Of a DNA stretch of 64,000 nt, positions 35,701-47,998 are shown piece by piece. Location: positions 744,001 to 808,000 of the forward strand of contig JAIXMN010000004.1 of NCBI GenBank assembly GCA_025716815.1, given 5' to 3'. A model generated the notes under the pieces. The model searched no databases and had not been told where the DNA came from. It was given only the letters and a program-made list of their open reading frames with translations. The position numbers and the translations under genes are program-made. Each line of letters starts with the position of its first letter. Position 1 is the stretch's first letter. The DNA comes from Dichotomocladium elegans (lineage: Eukaryota > Mucoromycota > Mucoromycetes > Mucorales > Lichtheimiaceae).

Positions 35701-36575
35701 GGCACTATTTAAAGCTAACTGGTCCTACTCGCCTTTATCGTTCACGCTGTATTGCAGTTAATATCCTGTGAACAAAAAAAAAAGTTTTGTTGCTGCTTCG
35801 GAAAAAATCCATTATATATAAGTTAAATACTTGTTGTATTTTGTTCTTTTTCAGCGTATACGCTCTCCATACTCCCACCAGGAAGAACGAAATGAGGAAA
35901 TGGAAGTCGGACCTCCCCCTTTTCTTTTTCTACATGATACCGCCGTAACGGGTTGAGTATATGAATCACATAGAAACCTGTATATGTGTATCTGTATCAT
36001 GATTCATAATATCGAGACCAGAAGGAAATGGAGCTCCTCCATCGTTGTGCTCTCTTGCACGCGGAAGTCATTAATCTTGTGCGTTTTCTCTATATAAGAT
36101 GGATAGCAAAGGAACGAACCGCAGGAGAATGTGGGTATGTGCGTGCGGCGTGCGCGCGTACCAATGGCGCGGGTGATGGTGAGGAATTCCTTTTTTCGAA
36201 AATAGGGTAGCCTACTCTGAGATCAAGGAATTCTTGTACAAAAAAAAATGTGAGAGAGCGAGCGAGCGAGAAAAGAAAAACCTGTGTATCCTTTTTTTTT
36301 CTCGAAACGCCATTTGTGTGTGTGCTCATTACTTTCTCTTTTTCTTTGTCTTCCTTCTTTTTGCATCGCGAGCATTTCTCTCCTTCCCTCAATTAACGGG
36401 CCCAAAAGATCGACCGAATTCATAATTAGAGCTCGTACAGAGTTGGAACCGAGGGGGGTCGACTGCCGAATAACATCATAGCGCCAGCGAAGAACAAGAA
36501 TACAGAATGTATGTTGCATAAGCGAGAAATACATGATTTTATTTAATTCCTTGGCTGACCGGTTCCTTAGTGAAG
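35701..36575. other. Intergenic region
   Basis: COQ6 3' flank and Ras-gene upstream region. It is rich in poly-A/T runs and GAGC/TTTC stretches (about 36240-36380). No gene seen. Confidence 0.4.
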
Positions 36576-37408
36576 ATGATGCTCTATAAAGTAGTAGTGC
36601 TTGGGGATGGCGGTGTAGGCAAGGTAAAGACAGCGGTTCGGGGCCCCCTTTCTCAGAACAAGCTGAGGTTAGAGGCTAACGTTTCTGTGTGCATGTGCGA
36701 TAGACGGCATTGACGATCCAGGTAAGACAAACACGAGCTACACGACATCAAATGCTAAAATGCGGAGGGAAACAAGCTCTGCCTGAATCACTTTGTCGGC
36801 AAGTAGCGACAGTCCAATTAAATACGGTCTAGTTCATGCATATTTGTATAGAGAACTATGATCCGACCATCGAGGATTCCTATAGAAAACAAGTTGTCAT
36901 TGACGACCAACCGTGTGTTCTTGAGGTCCTCGACACCGCAGGACAAGGTAAGAAGCAGCCATCGTAAGGACTGGAACCGCCGGTCATCGATAAACACCAA
37001 AAATTTCCTTATATAGAAGAATATACGGCATTGCGTGATCAGTGGATCCGAGATGGCGAAGGTTTCCTGCTTGTCTATTCAATAACATCAAGGTCCACAT
37101 TTGAGCGGGTTGAGCGATTCCGTGATCAAATTTTTCGCGTCAAAGAAGTGGACAGAGTCCCGCTCATCCTTGTCGGCAACAAGTGCGACAAGGTCACCGA
37201 ACGAGAAGTGTCCCGCGAAGAAGGTTTTCAGATGGGCAGGCGGCTGAACTGCGAGTTCATCGAAACCTCTGCAAAAACATGCGTCAATGTTGAACGTTCC
37301 TTTTATACCGTTGTGCGAAACATTCGCCTCAGCAGAGAGGGTGCCAACGGTAATAAGGGTGGGAGAAGCGGGAGAAAGGGTGGCAAGAAGAAGTGCCCGA
37401 TATTGTGA
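36576..37408 (+). CDS. Ras-family small GTPase
   Basis: Membrane-bound signalling switch. Four exons (36576-36623, 36704-36721, 36833-36947, 37017-37408) give 190 aa. G1 is GDGGVGKT (residues 10-17), the switch I effector loop is [13 protein letters not shown]3 is [16 protein letters not shown]4 is NKCD and G5 is ETSAK. These are Ras/Rap-type sequences, with Gln intact at the position equivalent to Gln61. The tail is Gly/Lys-rich and ends GGKKKCPIL, a CaaX box whose final Leu predicts geranylgeranylation, plus an adjacent basic patch for membrane attachment. Exon 2 is just 18 nt (TALTIQ). The Leu-ending CaaX and short hypervariable region suggest a Rap/Rsr1-like role, but the effector loop is plain Ras; the subgroup is unsettled. 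Confidence 0.92.
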
Positions 37409-38683
37409 AGCGACCGGGCCTTGTTTGTACTTCCTTTGATCTGTAATCACCCCATCCTTCTGCTCTTCCCCAACTTCGGCCTGGAGAACGCACACACACG
37501 CACACGCACACGCGCATTCCATTTTTTTAATTCCCAACATGCCTCCCAAATACATTGTACCTTCCTTTTTCCCGCTGACAAGTATCCTCTCAAGAAAATA
37601 TCTTACAAATTCATATTTTCTGCTAGCTGGCAAGAAATACACCAGCAATGCTAATGTTTGGAATACACCATAGTACAATGGGACTGTCCCAAAAGAATGG
37701 GAGATGGAGAAACAGAATCTTCAAGGTGCAAAAGCTTAGCTACAAAATAGGCAAATAGGGCGTCCTGATTTATTCATCTTTCTGCCAAATGCCCATATAC
37801 GATGCCTAATTTCATATTCAGCAACATAAGTCCTGGGGGGATGGGGTGGGAAATAGCTTCTGGTTGCCCGATTATGAAGCGCATCACCCATGCTACAGGG
37901 AATGAAGGTAACATTGAGGTAATTTTGGCTTAGTTTCTGGGGGGGGGAGCACGAGGAGTCTCTTTTCCAAAACTCAGCCGATGCCACTAGAAACGAGAAG
38001 AAGCCATCCAAAGCATTTGGCACACTAGAACAAAATTAAAAGAAAACTTTACTAGTGTCGGCGCACAGAACTAGCTCCTGCTGTTGTTGCAGCAAAATGG
38101 ATGGAATCGAAGTAAAACTTGTTTGCGCTCTCTCTTTCTCTCTTTCTCTCTCTCTCTCGTCCGCAGCTGTTTTTCGCTCTTATTCTTCTAACCTGGGGCG
38201 AATGCTGCACACATACCGACGATTAAAGAAACACCGATGGGGGAGGGGGGGAAATTAAACTTTAGTGTATGACTTTTTCATGAGTGAGACGCGTGTGACT
38301 TTTTCAGCCAGTTTCTCTCCACGCACGGCACCGACCCCCCGAAAAAAATCTTTGCTGCTCACACATTGGGGGCGCATACGCTGCGACCGTCCGCCCTCCT
38401 CCCCCCTCCCCACCGAGCCTGGTGTCTCCTCACCTACCGTTCTCAGCCATATCCTACCGAGTGATATTACCACAAAGAGGTATACACCAGAGTGGTTATG
38501 CCTTTTATGTCAATAGTATTAGAGCATCAAATGTCAGAAGCGTAATAGGTGATAAAAATTCCAGGACGAGAAGAGAGAGATCGTAATTAGTGGTAGCAAC
38601 AGTAATTATGGTAACAATGATGGTGGCAAACGGAGGGGGTTATGGTATCGGATTTTGTACAACATGGTGGAAATAGTGGTAAT
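37409..38683. other. Intergenic region
   Basis: Between the convergent Ras and peroxin genes. Contains an alternating CA/CG tract (about 37490-37515) and a TC run (about 38130-38160). A minus-strand 95-codon frame at 37736-38023 lacks an ATG at its start and is not recognised. Confidence 0.4.
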
Positions 38684-39889
38684 TTAACAGTGCGAAACAA
38701 TAGTCGATACGGAAGAAAGTGTCGTATGTGTAAGCAGTGAGGATGATCTTCGCGAAGTCGGAAAAAACAGAAGTGAGGGGGATGATGAATAGTTTGAGTC
38801 GCTATCTGGTATCGCTGTGTCTTCTGCGGCTGGTGCCGACAACGCAGCATCTAATGGTCGCTTTTCAAGGTGTGCGCAGCGAATCCACCGCCGCCGCCGG
38901 GTGAGGGCTTTGATGGATGGTTTACTGTCCCATCCTTCCCAGTTCCAATTGGCATACTCCCAGTCCTCGACCTTCCACTGAGGGTCTGTCCAGGTCCACA
39001 CCTGATCGCTCACTGGAGGCGGAAGACCAAACTTGCCTGCGCTGGGGGTAGGTTCCAGATATTCGTCTGACCTGAATGATTGTTTCTTTGTTTTAATTAC
39101 CACAGAATAAGGAAATATTAGGATAAAACCTTACCATCCAGGACGATCACGAGGGAGCATGAGTGGACTCCAGCCGGTATGTACCCACCAACGCTGGTGT
39201 TCATAGATGCAGAAACAATACAGCCGGTCAATCTCCGACTTTTTGCTGCTTGTTGTTGGGATTAGTACGGGCAATTGCTCCTGCTTGTTCTGGCAGGGCG
39301 GTCGCCGGCGATACTCGTAGTAAGACATAGCAATGATGCTCCGCATTTTGCTCACCCAGGGATTGCACCACATGAAACAACCCCACCCAACTAGCCACAA
39401 GCATTGCTTGATGCTCGAGGTGTAAATGACACATTGCCACGCAACGTAGAGCAAGAACCCCACGCTTGGACTCATTGACAGCTTGGGCCATGATGATGGC
39501 AAGAGCCGTGCAAGCTCTGCAAGTTCAGTGATCACAGCCTGCAACTGTTTCCCATCGTTATCAGCGCCGTCGTCGTCTTTGCTCTCGTTGCTGCTGCAGT
39601 CATTACCACCAGCACCGGTTTGGTGCTCGCGAGTAGGCTGCGTAGCAAGATATGCTACAAATAAAGGCACAGCAGTGCTCAGGCATAGACGGTGGTCATA
39701 ATAAAGCGCTGACCACATAGTCAACGTCAGGAACATCGCAGACACCGCACTATGCCCATCGCCATTGTAAGGTTTCCATCGAATTATCCGGGATATAACA
39801 ACCAGCGCGTGGATATAGGACTTCAATGCGACTAATGACTCGGAGAGATCGTCATGGCTACTGTTCGTACTGCTGGCTTGCCGTGGCAT
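38684..39889 (-). CDS. Dysferlin-domain peroxin (Pex24/Pex30-type)
   Basis: Integral membrane protein of the ER/peroxisome family that controls peroxisome number and ER shaping. Two exons (39135-39889, 38684-39071) give 380 aa. The N-terminal half has hydrophobic segments at about 20-36, 50-85 (AMFLTLTMWSALYYDH, LSTAVPLFVAYLA) and 145-185 (VGFLLYVAWQCVIYTS, CLWLVGWGCFMWCNPW), a reticulon-like arrangement. The C-terminal half carries both dysferlin pieces: YEHQRWWVHTGWSPLMLPRD (DysF-N) and WTWTDPQWKVEDWEYANWNW with RRRRWIRCAHL (DysF-C), rich in the stacked Trp/Arg pairs typical of the fold. The tail is Ser-rich. Which of Pex23/28-32 it matches cannot be told by eye. Confidence 0.87.
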
Positions 39890-40961
39890 GAATATATATA
39901 TATATATATGTTAAAGAGCTGGAAGTTGCAGGAGGGAATGAGGGGCGAGTGGGCCGACTAAGAGAAGAAAGGGGGGATGGAAATCAGGTCAGCTTTAAAA
40001 GACAAAGGATGGGGTTTCGATTAGCTCACGTGTTGAACACCAATCACTTAAAAGTAATCTGTTGTGAATTATTTTTTTTTGGGACACTCAGGTCGCTATC
40101 CATTTTCCAACCACTTTCTTGCGCATGTCTACAGCACTAAACAATGCTATTCATTGTACAGGCACCATCTTTGTGGGAATGACGAGAATGAATATGATGA
40201 TACCACCTTGACCAAATAGAACATTATTTTGTTCGTTTGTTCTATTAGGCTGTCAAGCTGCTTCATTGTGTCTCTATATCGTAGGGTGACGTGCTAGTAA
40301 TTTGCTTAAGCAAAGCGTCATCTGTTTGGTTTCAGCAGTTTAAATCATATTATTTTATTAGGTTACAGGTCCCCTCTCATTCTTTTGATTTCTCCTTAAT
40401 TCCACCAGTAAATGCTCCCTAATCTCCGTCATCCTAGGCCTGTATAGATCTGAACGATATCCAGTCCGATGCTATCAGTTTGTTGTTATTTGCCAAATAA
40501 TATCCCGATGAAGTTTGATGCACGGGAACCTTGGTGGTCTTTAGAGCCCCGCCCCAACAGTACGTACAAGACATAGACATAGCACATTTTATACCGGTCT
40601 GTCTGAGAATCGCAATTCCTCTAAAATGACAAATAGAGATGAAATAGTCTGGCATTAAGCTTTCACCAATCCTTCTATGAACACCATGTCCCCTTTTCTT
40701 CCATTCAAAACTAGAGCGAAGTTTTGAAATGCAAACAGTTTCATCTTAGGCGTCCGTCTGTCGATAACGTCAGCATTAGTGAGGAGAATTGTACAGACAG
40801 TTAGTGCAATAGTCCGTGATACCATCGTAGCACACGCTCTTGCAATCTGTGGCAGTGTCATTAGAAAGTGCCCTTGTTACATGGTATTGTTTCGGTTGGG
40901 ATGCCGCGCAAGCTTAAGAAACAATTCCGCGCGTGTCTTTCTCCATTATATTTACAGATAT
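39890..40961. other. Intergenic region with an AT dinucleotide run
   Basis: Upstream of the peroxin gene and downstream of the Zn2Cys6 gene. An (AT)n run at about 39892-39909 abuts the peroxin ATG and may serve as a TATA-like element. No gene seen in the remaining kilobase. Confidence 0.4.
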
Positions 40962-43005
40962 CTACGTTTTATTAGGTTGTAAGTCTGGCCAGCGGGAAAT
41001 ATCATTCCGCAAACTAGAAATATAGCTCTCAAAGTATGTTTCAACAACTTGTTTCAGGTTAACAACATAAAGTGAGTGGGACCATAGAGCCGGCTTCTCC
41101 ATTTGGGTACGATCAAAGGCACCCGTCGAATCCGAAAGGACGAACATGAGCGTATGAAGCCCAGCTTGCGCACGCTCTCGAATTTCCTTGTTTGTTGACT
41201 TGGTCAGCATCAGCAGGACATCGGCCACGATAGCGATGTGGTGTGTTTCGGTTACACAGGGTTTGAGGCGATGCAAAGCAAGGGTGAGCGTTGCCACGGC
41301 ATCACAAGCATATGAAACAATTAAGATACACCGCTCGCGGTCGGTACGCGCCAAGGAGGTGCTTGTCATATCTGTTGTTTCTGGTGGAGTCATAAACCGC
41401 ATCTCGAGATGGAGCCAACATCGGTAATAAAAGATATTGAGGTACAAGACTTTTGGATCAGTACACTGCCTGACTCTGTCCATGTCGAGGTCCTCACCGA
41501 TCGGTATGTCGGTAAATCGGTACTTCTCGGGAATTCTATACCAGAATTCCATAATGTGCCTTTGGATGGATTCCAGGTTGGACACCAGGATCTTCTCAAC
41601 CGTACTACAACAAAGCTTGCTTCTAAGGATCTGCTCATCTACGGTGATAGCGTTGATCCTCGACCAAGTTTTCAACGACACAATGCATTGATAAACCTCG
41701 ATACTCGCCCGCGTAACAGGATCATTTGCCTCATCGGGTAACGGCTCTGGACAACCCACATCTCTACTTGCCCATACAATCGATTCTAACGATGCTGTGT
41801 TGATCTGAAGTTCGCATTTGTTAAGTTCGAAGGCACGTATCGAATAGAACAAACGCCGCCATGTTTCAGCACGAATCATTGCAGTCGAGTCATTCTTATC
41901 CTTATCGTATTTGTCAAAACAGGGCATCCTCAGTTGGTTGATCATCCTCCAGGCGAGATCAGACATCAGTTTGGCATTCCTCAGATCAAACCTCGACATA
42001 TAAGAAGCTGATAAAAGGTGAAGCGTTGCTGCAATTTCAAGCGTTGGTTCCTCTTCATCAAAAAGCGCGTCTTGAAGTTGGTTGTGAGCCCTTTCGAGAA
42101 ACATTCCTCCAAGCTCGGCTCGACCATAGACAATCCCCTCCATGTTCAGATGTTTACACCGACTGTTGACTACGCAAGCAGCCACAGCGTTTGATAGCAT
42201 TCCGTTTGTGTCGGAAAGGAGAATATCTAAAAAGTACGATGGTACGAGCACGGGAACCAGACAGCTCACGCATGAAAAGTATAAGCCGATGGTGTCGTAT
42301 TTGAGTAGCTCAATTTCTGGAGGATCGTCAAATGATAGTGGTGCTGTTAATGCGGGGTAACGCTGAGGTAGCGGCATCTTCTCGGTCACATTCCTTCTCA
42401 TTTCTGGCAAAACGAGCATATCAATGATCATTTGAGTGATGGGTGTGCACTTGAATGTAGCTGAAAACCATCCAGGGGAAGATTCGTGATGCCACCCCTG
42501 TGAGAAATTAAAACGTGGGATCTGCCGATCTGTGATCCATGACTGTGCCTTTTCCAGGAATCGAATCATGTCGTTGATACAATGGATTGTAGTATTAAGA
42601 GGCCGGGCGAACTCAGGATTATGTTGTATAACAGTGATGTCGGCAATATGTTGTCGTTGCAGGTGCACTTCTTGTAATTCCTTTTCCATGGCCATCACCT
42701 GTTGCTCCAACTGGCGAATCTGATCCAGATAACGGGCCTCTTCACCGTCGTCTTTATCTCGGTATTCAAAGCTATCCCGCGCCACCCCCCGTCGCCGTGT
42801 AGAGCGAGTGTCTTTGACAAAACATACTAGTCCGAAGTGCTGACAGCGCTTGCAATTAGTGCCGAAACCTATGCTGCATTTCCGGCGATGTCTACGGCAA
42901 TTTTCGCCTAAATCAGCGATTAGACAAGAAAAGAAAATGAGAATCGATAATACCCATTTGCTTACAGGCATTCTGGAGCTGTTTTCTATTTGGTGCTTCT
43001 AGCAT
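40962..43005 (-). CDS. Zn2Cys6 transcription factor
   Basis: Fungal binuclear zinc-cluster regulator. Two exons (42966-43005, 40962-42907) give 661 aa. The 40 nt first exon supplies MLEAPNRKQLQNA; the intron interrupts the first Cys codon. The cluster is C-x2-C-x6-C-x7-C-x2-C-x6-C (residues 14-39: ACENCRRHRRKC, CKRC, VC). A coiled coil follows at about 65-105 (IRQLEQQVMAMEKELQEVHL), which would set DNA half-site spacing. The remaining 500 residues are helical with the middle-homology style of the fungal-specific factor domain (ATLHLLSASYMSRFD, AWRMINQLRMPCF, ETWRRLFYSIRAFE). The Cys spacing and position at the extreme N-terminus are typical. No regulator-target link is visible from the neighbours. 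Confidence 0.9.
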
Positions 43006-43841
43006 GACGAAAAATGGGGTAGGAAAAACAGTTTTAAAGGTTTGTGAACTCCGATCAAGGCAATTGAAACGGGTGGAATGCTCCATAGTGGATCCAAAAT
43101 TGAAGTTGCGTTTTGGCCCATCCTACTCTGGGACATTTTTTCATTTATACAGTATCCTAGCCGGCGCCACAAGATAGGAGACGAAGTTACCTATCTATTG
43201 ATTCTTCAGAAGGACACACTAAAAGAGAAAGTAGTAGCGTAAAATAGTATTCCTCATAATTATTCGGGATGCAAACTTCTGGAAGAATGAAGCCATGAGA
43301 CGTTTCCTATGTATGTTTCAACGCATTAACCCTTATGCGATGCTTATTTCTTTTCCCCATACACCACTGAATAGCCTTTCTCTTCGTATGGGCCTTCTTG
43401 ATGAAATGAGAGGAAGAAAGTAAGGAGATATCCACATCGAAGACACAAGAAATGCAAACAGAAGGTGATAATGCACAGGCTGTCATCAATAAGTATACAA
43501 ATATAGGCTGCCATGGAAATCTGAGAAATCCCCACATGAGCGAGCAATGGGGGGAGCTATACCGTTCCTGTCACAGCCATCCTCCACTATTAAGGTTTAG
43601 AATGCGTTGACCGTGAGGCACAATTGTATAAATTTTCAGATTTGAGGTGCTTCCTTACTCTTCTTCTTTCTCGCAAACTTATTGCGCCTGTGCCCAGCTT
43701 ATTTCTTGCTATCCAGCTTCGTGGACTTTTTCACCCTTGATCTTATCGATAAGCTGGATATATTTATACTTCGCTTCCGTTCCTTGTCTGTCCGCCCTTC
43801 ATCTCTTAGTAAACGTTTGCCCCATATCATCCGTCAACTAC
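43006..43841. other. Divergent promoter, Zn2Cys6 factor / Hal-type kinase
   Basis: An 836 bp spacer. A TATAAATT element at about 43626-43633 points towards the kinase gene. No coding signal; the in-frame extension upstream of the kinase ATG starts at a non-ATG codon. Confidence 0.4.
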
Positions 43842-45447
43842 ATGGGGGACGTACGTGAGTCTTGGATTATGGACTCTTCCTCCGGTATATCCTCGATATC
43901 GCCAGATTGCATCGAGCTGCCCACTGGTGGAACTGAGAAAAGGCACTACAACAATGGCTCGTCATTCTCCACCATATCATCACCCATATTGGGGAAAAGT
44001 ATTATCTTCGCTAAATCAACTCCTGTCCTCCCTAGCGAAAGCGTTTCCGGTATCGTCTCCTCGGCCCTAGGTGACTGTTTGGATGATGATCATCATTTCG
44101 TTCTTCGATCGACAGGGCAAAAACGCCATCATCCTTTTCGACCCAAGTCGGAAGTGATCCAACCGCTCCAGCCATTTCACCGTTCCATCTTCGCTCGATA
44201 TTTTCGCCGATCCTTTCAACCGCACTGCGAGAGTCGCTCTCCCGTGGCACGTCTCTCTGACAAGTACGGCAGCTACGTGATACCTGAACGTCGTAGTGGC
44301 TCGTACCACAAGTCGATGGGCGCCACCTCGAAAAAGAATATTGCCAGTGGGGCCACTGCTGTCATTCGGCTCGTGCGATCTCGAGATGGCCGGACGCTCC
44401 TAGCGGTCAAGGAGTTTAAAAAACCTGAAAAAGGAGAGAGCCCTAAGGCGTACATGAAGCGAATGCACAACGAGTACTGTATCAGTAAAGTGGTATCGAA
44501 TCACCCTAATATCGTCAAAACCCTCGATCTTCTCATTGACGAGAAGGGCCGATGGTGCACAGTTATGGAATACGTATGTAAACAACACACGCTTGCACCA
44601 TAACTCTCTCATTTGATCACTGACATCGGCCTAGTGCTCAGGCGGTGATCTTTTCACCCTACTTTCGGAACAAAGGACTGCTATGCCAGTAATGGAACAG
44701 GCATGTTTATTCAAGCAACTTCTTCTTGGCCTTCAACACCTGCACGCGTGTGGAATTGCACATCGCGACATCAAACCCGAAAATCTTGTCTTGACAGCCA
44801 ACGGGACGTTGAAGATTGCCGATTTCGGGACTGCCTATGTCGTCAAGAATGTCTTCCAGAAAGAATCCCAGTATAGTTATCACTGGTGCGGTTCATCCGA
44901 ATTTTGGTCGCCTGAAATATGGACACTCAGAAACGATAAACAAGGTTACGATGGTCAGGCGCTTGATATGTGGAGCGCAGGGATCACATTTTTCTGCATG
45001 CGTTTCGGCTATCTCCCCTTTAAGGCATCCTTCTACCACCCACCACCACGTGTACAGGACGAAGAACTAGACGTAGCTCAGCCTTCTTCACCAGCCTATG
45101 TTGCAGCTCACGCCCTTGATAGCGGAGACATGGAATTTGGGATCTATCGATACCAACGACACAACCAGGATCTGTCAACATGTGATTTGTGGACAGGAGG
45201 CAGCCCTCAGTTGAAGATGAGGCATCACAAATGCGACAAGCAAACAAAGCAAGCAAATCTGTCTGAACAAGAGCGGGAATGTCTAGCAGGTCTTCTCGAT
45301 ATCGATCCAATGACGCGATGGACGGTGGATCAAGCCCTCCGGAGCAGCTGGATGAAATCAGGCGTCGAGATGTGCGAGGACGGTGCGCTGCCAAACGGAT
45401 GGCGCCATTACCATTATATTTCATCTGGCATTGGTGTAGGATACTAG
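43842..45447 (+). CDS. Ser/Thr protein kinase, Hal4/Hal5/Npr1 family
   Basis: In yeast these kinases stabilise nutrient and K+ transporters at the plasma membrane. Two exons (43842-44573, 44635-45447) give 514 aa. Residues 1-150 are Ser/Pro-rich and probably disordered. The catalytic domain runs from about 155 to 500: the nucleotide loop NIASGATAVIRLVRS, catalytic Lys in LLAVKEF (about 189), hinge VMEYCSGGDLF, catalytic loop IAHRDIKPENL (about 285), ADFGTA (about 306), and an activation segment CGSSEFWSPEIW in which SPE replaces APE. The subdomain VIII-IX region DMWSAGITFFCMRFGYLPF and the long insert with PPPRVQDEEL before the final helices fit the fungal Hal group. It lies 551 bp from the convergent K+ channel gene, suggestive but not evidence of a link. 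Confidence 0.88.
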
Positions 45448-45998
45448 TACATCCAAGTATCATTTCTATACGTTGCTGTAAATTAGATTAGCAAGTATAT
45501 CATCTCCATGTACTATTAGACCCGATAAGCCCTTATCATTGTGCATCTTCATACCACCGTGCATGCAGTTACAGACAACATCTACTTATCACTGTCGTAC
45601 CAGTTCCGGATAGAACGCATGATGCTGCCAAGATACACGATTTGCTCTTGCAGATAGAGAGATCTGTACGTACTGACTGGACATCTATCGGGAATTCATT
45701 CCGTCATGTCCTCCGCAAAGCCCTATCGTTGCATAGAAACATGCCAAGGCGCTTAGCCGAGATTGTTACAAAATATGCTGCATACATAGTCACTTTTTAA
45801 AAATTAGAATAAGCTACTTTGAATTTAGGGGACGGGAAAAATCCCAACAACATCGTGCAATACGTTTATTAATATTCGCATGAAGTATAAGGCATATATA
45901 AGCGAAGCTGCTCGTAAGGTGAGAGCTAAATGGGGGTGTACACGTATACTAGATAATGTATTTACAAAAGAGATTAAAATTTATACGTATACTCTAAA
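45448..45998. other. Convergent spacer, kinase / K+ channel
   Basis: A 551 bp AT-rich 3' spacer; no gene, repeat or RNA feature recognised. Confidence 0.4.
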
Positions 45999-47998
45999 TT
46001 ATGCATTCTCCTCATCTTCCTTCGTTAACACGGCATTCTTGCCCTTGTCGTGCGATGTATCTCCTAAGCTTGGTCGCTTGCGAAAATGCAGCGATCCGCG
46101 ACGATGTGTCATATCTACATCTGTATCCTCCGAGACCGGTTTTCCTTGTTTCTCTAATATCGATAAGATATGCTGAATAGCTTCCTGGTTTTGACGAGTG
46201 ACAATCATCAATGCCTGTAATTGATTTAAAATGGCTTCATCGCTTGTATCCAGGATGTCGTAGTTGTGGTTGCCATTAGAAGCAGCAGCAGCAGCAGCAG
46301 CAGCTGCTGCTGCTGCTGCTGCTGCTGTATTCGGTTGAGGGGGATTTGATGTTGGGAATAATCCTGTTGTCTGGTCGTGTGCCTCGGGTCCATCTAAAGG
46401 TTCCGGTTTAATTTTTTTTTTTAGAATTAAGAGTCAATTCATACCATTTCCGCGCATATCCTCAGGTTCAACCGTCATTAATTGACTGTAGTATTGACGA
46501 CGGCGCATGGCTTCCCAGACAATAGTGAAGTTTCGTCCAATAATGATGGAGGGCAACGCAATAAGCTACCGCAGATGAGGGTTAGTTCTTCAATGCTCTA
46601 TGTAAATGTGCATCATCATATTATACATACTAAAACACCAAATAACATGGCGGGAAACGTCACAAGTTTGCCAATAAATGTGGCAGGAACCATGTCACCT
46701 GATCAAAACATTAAGAATCGTCAAATTTTCGCAATACAGACTACCATTTTCGGTTTACCGTAGCCTGTTGTTGTGATCGTCACCAAGACAAACCAGAAAG
46801 CTGCAGGGATGCTGTCAAATGAGCTGCGTCGTTCCAAGACGTTTAGCGCAATGATACATTTTCTGGTTTATTTTTTCAATGCTACAAACCTCGGGTTACC
46901 GTCCGGATCTACAAATGTCTGAAGATTGTCATCCCAGACTCCACGTTCCGCAAAATACAAGAGTGTTGCCAATAAAACGACACATGTGAACAAGAAGAAA
47001 AATAATGCCGAAAGCGCGTCGCTAGACCGGCGCAACGCAACAACCATCACCTCAATGGTCATGATAATAGCGTTGGAATACTTGTAGGACTTGAAGAGAC
47101 GCAGGAGTCGAAACAAACGCAGGATAGTGAATCGGAACTCATATGTCTATCATACAGCCCCACCCTGCCGTGTGAGTGCATGGCCGATCGATACCGTCTC
47201 TGTCTAGCTTACTGTATCCCGGTGCGCCAAGAGTTCAATGTAGAAGGGGATAATGGCAATGAAATCAATGATAGAGAGAGGTGCTAGTCATTATAGGCGG
47301 CTACTATTCCCCCAGACGACTTACAGATGAAGAAACGACCGAGCATCCGGAACGAGTCTGAATGTGCAAAGACACGCAGAAGAAACTCGAGGGTGAAAAG
47401 TGCCACCATCGTTGTCTCCAAGTTGAACCTTAAACTCCTTCGTTAAATTGCGCCATATCATTTTTCCCTATATTGACTACATGATGATCACTTACCAAAC
47501 GCGGTTGCTCTCAGACGACCGAAAGGCCGGAATGGTTTCTATTGTTGTCATGACAGCGCTGAGGACAATCAGCATAGATACGACCACATTGGTCCAAAAC
47601 GCTGCATCGCTACTAGACGGTTGTTCCATTAGCAGGTACAGCCTGCGCTTGATGTCACTAGTAAACTCAGAAGCGTCTAGTCCAAAGTGAGTGTCATGTA
47701 CTGCATCGTCGACAATCTCTTCATGTTCGTCTGAGCCACTGCTAGATGGTGTGGATGTCCCATCGTGTGTGTCACGCGCAAGTGCGGAAATCGACATAAA
47801 ACCTGCAGGGTGCAAACCAACGCGCTGGGTGCGTCGATGGGTGTTTTTTGTTTCCAGGGAATCATCATCCGAGTGTGCCGATCTCGTCTGGAGCTCAATG
47901 GAGGCTCCTTTGTCTTCTTCTCGCTGAGCCAAAAGACCCATCGGTTCCTCCTCGTCGTGTAGCTTCGACGATTTGCCCTGATTTCGAAACAACCTCAT
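45999..47998 (-). CDS. Voltage-gated potassium channel (Kv-like, 6 TM)
   Basis: Plasma or endomembrane K+ channel. Eight exons (47496-47998, 47325-47428, 47213-47283, 46890-47146, 46759-46823, 46631-46698, 46445-46565, 45999-46393) give 527 aa. S1 is at about 143-160 (VVVSMLIVLSAVMTTIE), S2 at about 170-190 (TTMVALFTLEFLLRVFAH), S3 at about 207-220 (IIDFIAIIPFYIELL). S4 begins near 231 with RFTILRLFRLLRLFKSYK, a proper array of basic residues every third position. S5 is ALFFFLFTCVVLLATLLYF; the pore helix is PAAFWFVLVTITTTGYGDM, whose filter codons are split by the exon 5/6 intron; S6 is FPAMLFGVLVLALPSIIIG with a Leu-Pro hinge rather than PVP. No T1 domain is visible in the acidic N-terminus. 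The C-terminus has a 14-Ala run and a coiled coil. Confidence 0.92.
46281..46327. repeat. Inverted AGC/TGC triplet tract
   Basis: Eight AGC units run straight into about eight TGC units, forming a near-perfect palindrome centred at about 46304. On the minus strand it encodes 14 consecutive alanines (GCA then GCT codons) in the K+ channel tail. Confidence 0.9.

Noticed and set aside
37736..38023. 95-codon minus-strand frame downstream of the Ras gene
   Set aside because: Begins with GTG, includes a C-run, and has no recognisable similarity; likely 3' flank.
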